Source: an uncultured bacterium (GTDB taxonomy: Bacteria > Bacillota > Clostridia > Oscillospirales > Butyricicoccaceae). Taken from it: a DNA stretch of 7,122 nucleotides. Location: contig CAJMOV010000099.1 of assembly GCA_905215125.1 (NCBI GenBank), forward strand, positions 1 to 7,122. The letters are read 5' to 3'. Of the stretch, positions 1 through 5,788 are shown piece by piece. Under the pieces are notes generated by a model. It did not search any database and was not told where the DNA came from. It saw only the letters and a program-made list of their open reading frames with translations. A program made the translations under genes and the position numbers. Position 1 is the stretch's first letter, and every line of letters starts with the position of its first letter.

Positions 1-2
1 CT

Positions 3-32
3 ATATTAACACCACCCGCCCCCACTTGTCAA
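3..32 (-). promoter_or_regulatory. Probable promoter reading out of the left edge of the window
   Basis: On the minus strand a perfect -35 box TTGACA (27-32) is followed after 18 nt by TAATAT (3-8, 4 of 6 to consensus). The spacer is G-rich. The -35 lies inside a C5/G5 inverted repeat (19-23 against 33-37). The start site and the gene served lie beyond position 1, so the assignment cannot be completed. It points away from the lipid kinase gene and would serve a gene to the left. Confidence 0.45.
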
Positions 33-71
33 GGGGGTATGTTGCACGAAAAGGGGCCGGAAAAGCGCAAA

Positions 72-97
72 GCCCCTCCCCGCAAGGGGGAGAGGGC
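72..97 (-). terminator. Hairpin, probable intrinsic terminator of the lipid kinase gene
   Basis: This hairpin lies 27 nt past the lipid kinase stop codon. About ten base pairs form: 72-75 with 94-97, 76-77 with 91-92, and 78-81 with 86-89, with two single-base bulges and a four-base loop. On the minus strand it is followed by an interrupted T tract, TTTGCGCTTTT (61-71). The split T tract makes it a weaker candidate than the one at 2412-2438. GC-rich hairpins of this kind are also seen as dispersed intergenic repeats, so it may be a repeat rather than a dedicated terminator. Confidence 0.5.
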
Positions 98-124
98 GGT
101 AAAAGGACGGAAGGAAGAGGGCTT

Positions 125-1036
125 TTAAGGATTTGACCAGCCTTCAGGACAAAAGACGTCGATGGCGTCGCGCACGGCGGAGATGGCGACGTCGCTGGGG
201 CTGCCGCCAAACTCGCCGTCCAGCGTCCAGGGCACGGCGTCCGGCGCGCAGAAGCGCACGCGGGAGGCCTTGAAGGAGTGGACCAGGTCGGAATCAAAAT
301 CCTGGTGCAGGATGGAGTTGATGACGGCCGTCAGCTCGGCGACGTTCTGGGGGTTGCGCACGAGGGTGACCTCCAGCAAACCGTCCGACATGGAGACGCG
401 GGCTTTGTCCGACAGGCGGAAGCCGCCGACCGAAGAGGAGTTGCTGACCATGCCGAAAAGAAACTCGCCTTCGGTGGAGAAGCCCTCGGCTTCCACCTGC
501 ATGGGATAGGCCTTGAGAACGGGCAGGCGCTTGATGCCCTCCAGGATGTAGGCGGTGCGGCCCAGCAGCATTTTGCTTTGCTGCGGGGTCTGGTAGGATA
601 CCTCGGTAAAGGCGCCGAAGGCGGCAATGTAGGAGAAATAACGGTCGCCGAAGCGGCCGGCGTCAATGCGGCAGGTATGGCCGGCGGTGATGTTGCGCGC
701 GGCGTCCAGCATGTTGCGGGAGATGCCCAGGCTGGCGGCAAAATCGTTGACCGTGCCGCTGGGCAGGTAGCCGAGAGGCACGCGGCGGCCGAGCGCCATG
801 ATGCCGCTGAGCGTTTCATTGAGGGTGCCGTCGCCCCCGCAGGTGACAACGATGTCAAAATTGCCGTCATGCGCGGAAATGATGTCGCCGATTTCACCGG
901 CTCGCGTCGTCGGGCGCACAAGGGTTTCAAAGCCGTGCTCGGCAAAAAGCTGAAGGATATCGAGCAGCCTTTGACGGATTTCGCTGCGCCCGGCGTGCGG
1001 ATTGATGATGAATAAGATACGTCGCCCACCCTGCAA
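125..1036 (-). CDS. Diacylglycerol kinase-family lipid kinase (YegS/BmrU type)
   Basis: Soluble lipid kinase of the DAGK catalytic family. Such enzymes use ATP to phosphorylate diacylglycerol or a related lipid at the inner membrane face, recycling diacylglycerol to phosphatidic acid; the substrate here is not proven. Numbered from the TTG start (303 aa, normal for the family), the N-terminus has the INPHAG element (11-16), the nucleotide-binding GGDGTLNE motif (67-74) and the GTVNDFA motif (94-100). The C-terminal beta domain ends with the conserved WTLDGE stretch (270-275). I chose TTG at 1036 because a near-perfect AAAGGAGGTG lies 8 nt upstream; the first in-frame ATG at 1069 has no such site and would place this ribosome site inside the gene. 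The gene is divergent from the CmpB-like gene and intact. It could equally be called BmrU-like; DgkB is the best-known Gram-positive counterpart. Confidence 0.9.
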   Translation of the reverse strand: MQGGRRILFIINPHAGRSEIRQRLLDILQLFAEHGFETLVRPTTRAGEIGDIISAHDGNFDIVVTCGGDGTLNETLSGIMALGRRVPLGYLPSGTVNDFAASLGISRNMLDAARNITAGHTCRIDAGRFGDRYFSYIAAFGAFTEVSYQTPQQSKMLLGRTAYILEGIKRLPVLKAYPMQVEAEGFSTEGEFLFGMVSNSSSVGGFRLSDKARVSMSDGLLEVTLVRNPQNVAELTAVINSILHQDFDSDLVHSFKASRVRFCAPDAVPWTLDGEFGGSPSDVAISAVRDAIDVFCPEGWSNP

Positions 1037-1042
1037 GGCGGA

Positions 1043-1052
1043 CACCTCCTTT
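1043..1052 (-). promoter_or_regulatory. Strong ribosome binding site that sets the lipid kinase start at TTG
   Basis: The minus strand reads AAAGGAGGTG, with AGGAGG at 1045-1050 and 8 nt of spacer before TTG at 1034-1036. This is a near-ideal anti-Shine-Dalgarno match and spacing. It argues against the ATG at 1067-1069, which would add 11 N-terminal residues encoded by the ribosome binding site itself. Confidence 0.85.
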
Positions 1053-1065
1053 GTATGTTTGGGCT

Positions 1066-1079
1066 GCATTGGCCAATGC
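1066..1079. promoter_or_regulatory. Perfect 14-bp palindrome between divergent genes, possible operator
   Basis: GCATTGGCCAATGC is a perfect palindrome in the 59-bp space between the lipid kinase and the CmpB-like gene. It overlaps the predicted -10 box and start region of the lipid kinase promoter and lies 16 nt before the ATG of the + strand gene. A dimeric repressor bound here could act on both genes. Binding is inferred; no regulator gene is adjacent. Confidence 0.4.
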
Positions 1080-1106
1080 TATATGGGGTGATACAATGAA
1101 AAACAA
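1078..1106 (-). promoter_or_regulatory. Possible promoter of the lipid kinase gene
   Basis: On the minus strand TTGTTT (1101-1106) and TATAGC (1078-1083) are separated by 17 nt. The matches to consensus are 3 of 6 and 4 of 6, so this is weak. Its expected start site near 1071 falls inside the palindrome, and its -35 would overlap the first codons of the divergent gene. Confidence 0.25.
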
Positions 1107-1500
1107 AATGCGAGAATACGCGGAGACCACTCTTTTGGGCGCGGTGGGATACTGCGTGCTGGAAATGCTGTGGCGCGGCCGCACGCATTGGAGTATGGCG
1201 GCGGCGGGCGGCTTCTGCTTTTCGGCGCTGCACGCCATCAATGAAGAATACGGGGATCTGCCGCTGTGGCGGCGGTGCCTGTGGGGAGCGGCGACGATAA
1301 CGGCGGCCGAGCTTTTGACAGGCTGCCTGGTCAATATCCGGCGCGGCTGGGGGGTGTGGGATTATTCCGACCAGCCGGGCAACGTCATGGGGCAGATTTG
1401 CCCGTTGTTTTCCGTTTTGTGGTTTTTGCTGTGTATCCCGCTGTGCGGCCTGAGCGGCTCCATCCGAAAAAAGATCTCGCGCGGCAGCGCGCAGGCGTGA
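1096..1500 (+). CDS. Putative ABC transporter permease, CmpB-like small membrane protein
   Basis: Small integral membrane protein of 134 aa resembling the Clostridia family annotated as putative ABC-transporter type IV permease (CmpB-like). The annotation is by family name only; the function is not established and no ATPase or substrate-binding gene is nearby. About four hydrophobic segments are visible (roughly 9-25, 34-48, 61-79 and 98-118). The most recognisable stretch is the C-terminal GWGVWDYSDQPGN (84-96) followed by the GQICPLFSVLWFLL helix (99-112). A basic tail follows. I took ATG 1096 because a GGGGTG site (1085-1090) lies 5 nt upstream; an in-frame ATG at 1051 would run through the shared intergenic region and add 15 residues unlike the family. 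YlmH follows after 38 nt on the same strand. Confidence 0.7.
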   Translation: MKNKMREYAETTLLGAVGYCVLEMLWRGRTHWSMAAAGGFCFSALHAINEEYGDLPLWRRCLWGAATITAAELLTGCLVNIRRGWGVWDYSDQPGNVMGQICPLFSVLWFLLCIPLCGLSGSIRKKISRGSAQA

Positions 1501-1506
1501 TACAAT
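1498..1506 (+). promoter_or_regulatory. Possible extended -10 promoter element for ylmH
   Basis: TGATACAAT matches the extended -10 pattern TGnTATAAT with one mismatch in the hexamer, and starts on the stop codon of the CmpB-like gene. No convincing -35 hexamer lies about 17 nt upstream; that stretch is all G and C. The 10-mer GTGATACAAT also occurs at 1088-1097, just before and overlapping the start of the upstream gene, so it may be coincidence. The gene could equally be read through from upstream. Confidence 0.3.
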
Positions 1507-1538
1507 AGGGAAGGGACAACCCGAAAGGATGAAAACAG

Positions 1539-2285
1539 ATGGAACGCGAGGAATTGTTCGCGCGGCTGCGGGATTTGCACGGCAGGGCGCGCAAGACAGG
1601 GCAAGCGGCGTACAGCGGCTTCCTGACCCCGGCGGAGCAGGCGTGGGCGGCGGCCGACTGCCGCGCCGCCGGACTGGACGGAATGTATCTGTGGGGCGGA
1701 CGGGAGGACAGCGAGCGCAGGATGGCCTTTTTCTTCCCCGAGTGGATGGACTGCGAGGGCTATGACTTCCCGGAAGTCAGCGGGGTTCGCATCACGGTGC
1801 GCTTCGGCGCGCCGTCGCACCGCGACGTCATGGGGTCCATTCTGGGCCTGGGGATCGAGCGCCGTGCCGTTGGAGACATCACCGTCGAGGGGGAAGAGGC
1901 GTGGCTGCCGGCGCTGGCGACAGTGGCGCCTTTTATTGTACAGAATTTAGAAAGGGTGGGGCGTTTCGGCGCGAAAGCCGTTTTGACGGGCTGGGCCGAT
2001 ATCCCGCGGCAGGAGAAACAGGCGCGCCCGGTGCGCTTTACGGTGCAGAGCATGCGTCTTGACGCGGTGGCGGCCGGACTGTTCAGCCTGTCGCGCGCAG
2101 CGGCGGCGTCCGCCATTCAGGGGGGAAAGGCGTCCCTTAACCACCTGGAGTGTCAGCGGGCAGACGCCCGCGTCGGCGAGGGGGACGTTATCTCCCTGCG
2201 CGGCGAGGGCAAGGGCCGCGTCATATCCTGCGGCGGCACGACGCGCAAGGGGCGCATCAGCGTCGAGGGGGAAAGGTACATATAA
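1539..2285 (+). CDS. ylmH: YlmH-family S4-domain RNA-binding protein
   Basis: RNA-binding protein of the YlmH family, 248 aa, close to the usual 255-260. In Bacillus subtilis, YlmH associates with the ribosome and has been linked to ribosome-associated quality control, alongside the small S4 protein RqcP. The central signature is HRDVMGSILGLGIER (94-108), followed by VGDI (111-114). The C-terminal S4 domain spans about 172-220, beginning MRLDAVAAGLFSLSR, with the GGKASLN turn (195-201) and the GDVISLRG end (215-222). The start is supported by AAAGGA (1524-1529) 9 nt before the ATG. In many Firmicutes ylmH sits in the ylm/sepF-divIVA cell division cluster; here it is alone, after a CmpB-like gene and before a convergent terminator. 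The gene is intact. Confidence 0.88.
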   Translation: MEREELFARLRDLHGRARKTGQAAYSGFLTPAEQAWAAADCRAAGLDGMYLWGGREDSERRMAFFFPEWMDCEGYDFPEVSGVRITVRFGAPSHRDVMGSILGLGIERRAVGDITVEGEEAWLPALATVAPFIVQNLERVGRFGAKAVLTGWADIPRQEKQARPVRFTVQSMRLDAVAAGLFSLSRAAAASAIQGGKASLNHLECQRADARVGEGDVISLRGEGKGRVISCGGTTRKGRISVEGERYI

Positions 2286-2301
2286 AATTGACGGTTAATC
2301 G

Positions 2302-2329
2302 TACTGCGGCCCAAGGGAGTCCGGCAGTA
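2302..2329 (+). repeat. Hairpin-forming inverted repeat downstream of ylmH
   Basis: TACTGC (2302-2307) pairs with GCAGTA (2324-2329), and GG (2308-2309) can add to CC (2321-2322) with one bulged G. It begins 16 nt after the ylmH stop codon. There is no T tract behind it, so it is not a classical terminator; it may protect the 3' end of the mRNA or form part of a composite terminator with the hairpins downstream. Confidence 0.4.
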
Positions 2330-2349
2330 TAATCCAGCAATTATTATAC
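2327..2349. repeat. 7-bp inverted repeat made of two opposed -10-like boxes
   Basis: GTATAAT (2327-2333) and ATTATAC (2343-2349) are exact inverted copies with a 9-nt spacer in an AT-rich pocket of an otherwise GC-rich sequence. The right arm read on the minus strand is TGGTATAAT (2343-2351), a perfect extended -10 pointing toward ylmH. The best -35 candidate at 17 nt, TTATAG (2366-2371), is poor. Confidence 0.35.
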
Positions 2350-2358
2350 CATATTTAC

Positions 2359-2401
2359 GCGCCGCCTATAAAGCGGTTTTTCGTGGAGACGGCGCATTTT
2401 T
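2359..2401 (+). terminator. Probable accessory terminator hairpin for ylmH
   Basis: GCGCCG (2359-2364) pairs with CGGCGC (2390-2395) and is followed by ATTTTTT. A competing small hairpin, CCGC (2362-2365) with GCGG (2373-2376), is followed by TTTTT. Either could terminate transcripts from ylmH ahead of the stronger terminator at 2412-2438. Confidence 0.4.
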
Positions 2402-2411
2402 TCTTGACAGC

Positions 2412-2438
2412 AAAAAAGCGCCCGCCGGGCGCTTTTTT
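2412..2438. terminator. Strong bidirectional intrinsic terminator between ylmH and feoB
   Basis: A perfect stem pairs GCGCCC (2418-2423) with GGGCGC (2427-2432) around a three-base loop. Six A bases (2412-2417) lie on the left and seven T bases (2433-2439) on the right, which extend the pairing to 12 bp. Each strand therefore shows a GC hairpin followed by a U tract. It lies between convergent ylmH (+) and feoB (-), 20 nt past the feoB stop, and should end transcripts from both sides. Confidence 0.92.
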
Positions 2439-2458
2439 TGCACATGGGGAAAGAGCGG

Positions 2459-4561
2459 TCAGGCGAGACCGAGCAGACGGGCGCCGTTTGCGACGATAAA
2501 GCAGACGGCAAAGCCGATGGCGGTGGGCAGCAGGATGGAGACGGCGGTCCACCTCAGGCTGCCCGTCTCTTTTTTGATGGTCAGGCAGGTCGTTGAGCAG
2601 GGCCAGTGAAACAGGGAAAACAGGATGGTGCAGAGCGCCGTCACAGCCGTCCAGCCGTTTTGGGCCAGAAGGGCGTGAACCGACTGCGAAGAGCCGAGCT
2701 CGGGCAGGCTGCCCGAAGCGGTGTAGACCATAATGGCGATGGGAAGGACGATTTCGTTGGCGGGAAAACCGAGGATGAAGGCGAGCAGGATGACGCCGTC
2801 CAGCCCGAAGAGACGGGCGAAGGGGTCGAGAAAGCCGGAGACGTGGGCGAGCAGGCTGGCATCTCCGACGGTGATGTTGGCGAGCAGCCAGATGACAAGG
2901 CCGGCAGGGGCGGCGACGGCGGCGGCGCGCGCCAGGACGAAAAGGGTGCGGTCAAGGACCGAGCGGATAATGACCCGGCCGACCTGCGGGCGGCGGTAGG
3001 GGGGCAGCTCGAGCGCGAAGCTGGACGGCACGCCGCGCAGCAGCGTCCGGCTGAGAAAGCGCGAGCAGGCGAAGGTCATGAGCACCCCAAGGACGATGAC
3101 GCCGGTGAGCAGCAGGGCTGACGCCAGCGTCGCGCCCAGCCCGGCGGCGCCGATGAAAAAGAGGGAAATGAGGGTGATCATGGTGGGAAAGCGGCCGTTG
3201 CAGGGGACGAGGGAATTGGTGATGATGGCGATGAGCCGCTCGCGCGGCGAGTCGATGATGCGGCAGCCCGTCACGCCGGCGGCGTTGCAGCCAAAGCCCA
3301 TGCACATGCTGAGAGACTGCTTGCCGCAGGCGCAGGCCCTTTTGAAGAAGTGGTCCAGGTTGAAGGCGACGCGGGGAAGATAGCCGAAGTCTTCCAAAAG
3401 GGTAAAGAGGGGGAAAAAGATGGCCATGGGGGGAAGCATGACGGAAACGACCCAGGCCAGGACGCGGTATGCGCCCAGCACGAGCAGGCCGTGCAGCCAG
3501 TCGGGTGCGCCTATGCGGACAAAAAGGCCGGAAAGGACGTCCTGAAAGGCGAAAAGACGGTTTTGCAGCCATTGGGAAGGGAGGTTGGCCCCGGCGATGG
3601 TCAGCCAGAAAACCAGAAAGAGCAGCAGCAGCATAATGGGGATTCCGGTCAGGCGGCTGGTGAACAGCCGGTCCAGGCGACGGTCGCGCGCGTCATAGCG
3701 GTCGCGTTCGGCGGCGACGGCGTCGGCCGCCACCCCTTCTGCCCATAAAACAGGGCAGGAGGCGGCGAGATCCCGCAGGCGGGGAACGTCGATGCCTTCG
3801 GCTTCCAGGGCGTCCCGGGCTGTGCGGAGGGCGGAGGATACAGCGGGTTCGGCCGCGATATCGCGCCCAAGATAGCCGGCCGCGCCTTGCAGGGCGCTTT
3901 GGTCGCCGCACAGCAGCTTGACGGCCAGCCAGCGGGGGGACAGGGGGGCGCAGAGGGGCCGCACGGCATCTGTCACCTGCCGGACGGCACTTTCCATGGG
4001 GGCGGTATAGCGCGCCGGCACAGGGGTGCAGGGGCGGACGCCGCGCACCGTGTCGGAGATACATTGCAGAAGGTCGTCCAGGCCTTTTTTGGATCGGGCC
4101 GTCGTGCCGACGACGGGGACGCCGAGGGCGGCCTCCAGCGCGGGAAGCTCGATGCGGATGCCCTTTTTGCGCGCTTCGTCCATAAGGTTGACGCAGATGA
4201 TGACTTTGTCCGTCATCTCCATGATTTGCAGGGCAAGGTTAAGGCTGCGTTCCAGGCAGGTGGCGTCGCAGACGACGACGGCGGCGTCGGCTCCGCCGAA
4301 GCAGAGAAAGTCGCGCGCCACCTCTTCCTCGGCGGAATGGGCCAGCAGGGAGTATGTACCGGGCAGATCGACGAGCAGGAAGCCGTCTGCGCCGCGGCGG
4401 CAGCGGCCCTGCGCCGTCGCCACCGTTTTTCCCGGCCAGTTGCCGGTGTGCTGGTTCATGCCCGTCAGGGCGTTGAACAGGGTGCTTTTGCCCACGTTTG
4501 GGTTGCCGGCCAGGGCGACAACCATATCGCCGGCCGAGGGGGGAAGGCTTTTGTTTTCCAT
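2459..4561 (-). CDS. feoB: Ferrous iron transport protein B (FeoB)
   Basis: Inner-membrane Fe(II) uptake protein with a fused cytoplasmic G domain, 700 aa, within the usual range for bacterial FeoB. The G domain has G1 GNPNVGKST (19-27), the NWPGKTV signature (41-47), G3 DLPG (65-68), G4 NLMD (125-128) and a G5-like TTARSKKG (153-160). A helical spacer (about 185-300) leads to the membrane part from about 306. The first Gate region holds MCMGFGCNAAGVTGC (419-433) and ITNSLVPCNGRFP (447-459), with cysteines typical of the clostridial form that are proposed to line the iron path. The second Gate region includes LGFPANEIVLPIAI (597-610). The ATG at 4561 has GAGGTG 5 nt upstream. feoA ends 9 nt before it, so the two are one operon. 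No FeoC or small Cys-rich feo partner follows; the gene is closed by the terminator at 2412-2438. Confidence 0.97.
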   Translation of the reverse strand: MENKSLPPSAGDMVVALAGNPNVGKSTLFNALTGMNQHTGNWPGKTVATAQGRCRRGADGFLLVDLPGTYSLLAHSAEEEVARDFLCFGGADAAVVVCDATCLERSLNLALQIMEMTDKVIICVNLMDEARKKGIRIELPALEAALGVPVVGTTARSKKGLDDLLQCISDTVRGVRPCTPVPARYTAPMESAVRQVTDAVRPLCAPLSPRWLAVKLLCGDQSALQGAAGYLGRDIAAEPAVSSALRTARDALEAEGIDVPRLRDLAASCPVLWAEGVAADAVAAERDRYDARDRRLDRLFTSRLTGIPIMLLLLFLVFWLTIAGANLPSQWLQNRLFAFQDVLSGLFVRIGAPDWLHGLLVLGAYRVLAWVVSVMLPPMAIFFPLFTLLEDFGYLPRVAFNLDHFFKRACACGKQSLSMCMGFGCNAAGVTGCRIIDSPRERLIAIITNSLVPCNGRFPTMITLISLFFIGAAGLGATLASALLLTGVIVLGVLMTFACSRFLSRTLLRGVPSSFALELPPYRRPQVGRVIIRSVLDRTLFVLARAAAVAAPAGLVIWLLANITVGDASLLAHVSGFLDPFARLFGLDGVILLAFILGFPANEIVLPIAIMVYTASGSLPELGSSQSVHALLAQNGWTAVTALCTILFSLFHWPCSTTCLTIKKETGSLRWTAVSILLPTAIGFAVCFIVANGARLLGLA

Positions 4562-4570
4562 CCCGGCACC

Positions 4571-4810
4571 TCAGCAGGGCGTCTGGACGATGACGGTGGA
4601 GGAATCCTCCTGCCGCAGGGCGATGACGGCGCCGCGGATGCCATAGGCAACGGGATCGCCCGAGGGGCTTTTGTGGATGCAGCGGACGGTGGTGCCTTCG
4701 ATAAGGCCGATATCCTGCAGGCGTCGACGCATGCCGCCTGTCGAGCGTATCTGTAAAACCCGTGCGCACTCGCCTTCCCGCAGCTGGCACAGGGGCTGGG
4801 GCTTATTCAT
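4571..4810 (-). CDS. feoA: Ferrous iron transport protein A (FeoA)
   Basis: Small cytoplasmic SH3-like protein of 79 aa, the usual size for FeoA, needed for full activity of FeoB in Fe(II) uptake in species where it has been tested. Visible family features are the LREGECARVLQI N-terminal strand (10-21), the GGMRRRLQDIGLIEGTTV core (25-42, a FeoA hallmark), and the YGIRGAVIALRQED C-terminal strand (56-69). The start is ATG 4810: AGGAG (4819-4823) is 8 nt away, whereas an in-frame ATG at 4816 would be only 2 nt from it. Longer readings upstream to 5050 run through the promoter and terminator and are not credible. It is first in the operon with feoB and has its own promoter just upstream. Confidence 0.95.
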   Translation of the reverse strand: MNKPQPLCQLREGECARVLQIRSTGGMRRRLQDIGLIEGTTVRCIHKSPSGDPVAYGIRGAVIALRQEDSSTVIVQTPC

Positions 4811-4818
4811 ACACATCT

Positions 4819-4824
4819 CTCCTC
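4819..4824 (-). promoter_or_regulatory. Ribosome binding site that sets the feoA start
   Basis: The minus strand reads GAGGAG. Its distance to ATG 4808-4810 is 8 nt and to the alternative ATG 4814-4816 only 2 nt, so the downstream ATG is preferred. Confidence 0.8.
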
Positions 4825-4855
4825 GCTCAGGGTGGATTGTCGGGGCCCGGGCGGA

Positions 4856-4879
4856 CCCCCTTACTCCAGTATAAGGGGG
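4856..4879. promoter_or_regulatory. GC-rich inverted repeat over the feo -10 box, candidate operator
   Basis: CCCCCTTA (4856-4863) and TAAGGGGG (4872-4879) are exact inverted copies around an 8-nt core. Within the core, ACT-CC-AGT gives extra near-symmetry offset by one base. The repeat covers the -10 hexamer and the expected transcription start of feoA, where a repressor would block initiation. It does not resemble the AT-rich Fur box or the classical DtxR/IdeR site. An mRNA 5' hairpin role is less likely because the predicted start lies within the repeat. Confidence 0.5.
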
Positions 4880-4897
4880 AAGCGGGGAAGCTGTGAA
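4868..4897 (-). promoter_or_regulatory. Promoter of the feoAB operon
   Basis: On the minus strand TTCACA (4892-4897, 5 of 6) and TATACT (4868-4873, 5 of 6) are separated by 18 nt. The start would fall near 4861, giving a leader of about 50 nt before feoA. It lies directly downstream of the traX T tract, so feoAB appears to be an independent transcription unit. Confidence 0.65.
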
Positions 4898-4900
4898 CGC

Positions 4901-4971
4901 AAAAAAAGACACGGCCTGGCGACACGCCCTTGGCCTGGCGGTCCGCAGCCGGGGGATGAGAGCGGCTGCGG
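4901..4971 (-). terminator. Compound terminator downstream of the traX-family gene
   Basis: Reading leftward from the traX stop, a hairpin with an exact 8-bp stem (4964-4971 with 4943-4950, 13-nt loop) comes first. A second, interrupted stem follows: GGCC 4932-4935 with 4913-4916 and GGCG/CGCC 4918-4921 with 4925-4928. Seven T bases (4901-4907 on the minus strand) follow 5 nt later. The second structure is made from a 9-bp direct repeat, GGCCTGGCG at 4913-4921 and 4932-4940, 19 bp apart. The gap between stem and T tract makes termination efficiency uncertain. Confidence 0.5.
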
Positions 4972-4986
4972 GCTGCGCAAGGGCGG

Positions 4987-5775
4987 CTACAGGGCTTGAA
5001 GAAAGCCGATGAGCAGCAGATGGGCAGGGTAAAAGATGTAGAAAAACCACTTTGAGAAGGGGCTGCTTTTACCGTGCTGCCCATTGTATTGCCGAAGCAG
5101 GAGAATGGGCAAAAAGGCGCCAAGGTTTTCGATAGAAGACAGGTAATATTCGACGTCTATCTGAAATACATGCTCATAGAACAGCGTGAAAAAGGGATAC
5201 GTTATCATGGACAGCACGCCGACATCGAGCATGACGACCATACAGTATGCAAAGGCCTGATTTTTGAAGCTGCCATAGAAGTAGTCGAAGACAATGATCA
5301 TGATGATGCCCGTACAGCCCCAGTCGGCAGGGACGCAGAGAATGATCAGCGACATGATGCCCAGCGCCTTGGCGACCGGGCTCCTCAGCCTTGTGCTGCG
5401 CCGGATCCGTATTGCCAGGACGCCCATAAAGATGGTGTAAATCACGTTGGGGCGCAGAAGGTCCATATCGGCAGGAACACCGCCATGCTGGAAGTATAGA
5501 AAGGGAAACCAGCTGACCAACGCAAACGCGGCCAGGCGGAGCAGATACCGGTTGAGATTGCGGGTGTGATGATAGCCCTCAACCGCGGAAAAGAACATGA
5601 CGGGCCCGGTGATTTTCCCGATAAAGTGCATGACGATCGCGGGCAGCGTCCCGCTGGGGAGAAAGGCATAGGCGATGTGGTCAATCAGCATGGCTGCAAT
5701 GGCAATGTACTTCAGCGCATTGAGCGTAAGGCCCCTTTCGGCGTCGGGCAGAAGAGGGGAAGCTGTGCGGGTCAT
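4987..5775 (-). CDS. TraX family membrane protein
   Basis: Polytopic membrane protein of 262 aa matching the TraX family. F-plasmid TraX N-acetylates pilin; the substrates of chromosomal Firmicutes homologues are unknown to me, so no reaction is claimed. Family marks are LKYIAIAAMLIDHIAYAF (21-38), VEGYHHTRN (65-73), RPNVIYTIFMGVLAI (108-122), the DWG loop (151-153), NGQHGK (231-236) and the terminal KWFFYIFYPAHLLLI helix (242-256). About seven to eight hydrophobic segments are visible. The start is supported by GGAGG with 7 nt to ATG 5775. Hand counts give about 45% G+C for 5101-5280 against about 72% for sample lines in feoB and the patatin gene, so the gene may have been acquired. No conjugation genes are nearby. 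It lies between its own promoter and terminator-like sequences. Confidence 0.85.
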   Translation of the reverse strand: MTRTASPLLPDAERGLTLNALKYIAIAAMLIDHIAYAFLPSGTLPAIVMHFIGKITGPVMFFSAVEGYHHTRNLNRYLLRLAAFALVSWFPFLYFQHGGVPADMDLLRPNVIYTIFMGVLAIRIRRSTRLRSPVAKALGIMSLIILCVPADWGCTGIIMIIVFDYFYGSFKNQAFAYCMVVMLDVGVLSMITYPFFTLFYEHVFQIDVEYYLSSIENLGAFLPILLLRQYNGQHGKSSPFSKWFFYIFYPAHLLLIGFLQAL

Positions 5776-5788
5776 TTTGATTCCTCCG

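Noticed and set aside
278..1015. A 245-codon + strand frame opposite the lipid kinase
   Set aside because: The opposite strand carries the full kinase motif set; this frame is a high-GC shadow.
2403..2408. TTGACA in the ylmH-feoB gap as a promoter
   Set aside because: No -10 box lies at a suitable distance; the terminator hairpin follows immediately.
2286..2458. A small FeoC or Cys-rich feo partner gene downstream of feoB
   Set aside because: No open frame with a ribosome binding site or cysteine pattern is present; the terminator begins 20 nt after feoB.
3887..4756. A 289-codon open frame on the + strand over feoA/feoB
   Set aside because: It runs antisense across two certain genes and their junction, with a low-complexity Ala/Gly/Asp product.
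4913..4940. CRISPR or tandem repeat array from the two GGCCTGGCG copies
   Set aside because: There are only two 9-bp copies 19 bp apart, explained better as part of the terminator structure.
4811..4986. A canonical Fur box upstream of feoA
   Set aside because: No GATAAT-type 19-bp repeat is present; the only clear symmetry is the GC-rich repeat at 4856-4879.
4811..5050. An N-terminal extension of feoA up to 5050
   Set aside because: It would translate through the terminator, promoter and ribosome binding site; the FeoA family starts near residue 1 of the 79-aa version.
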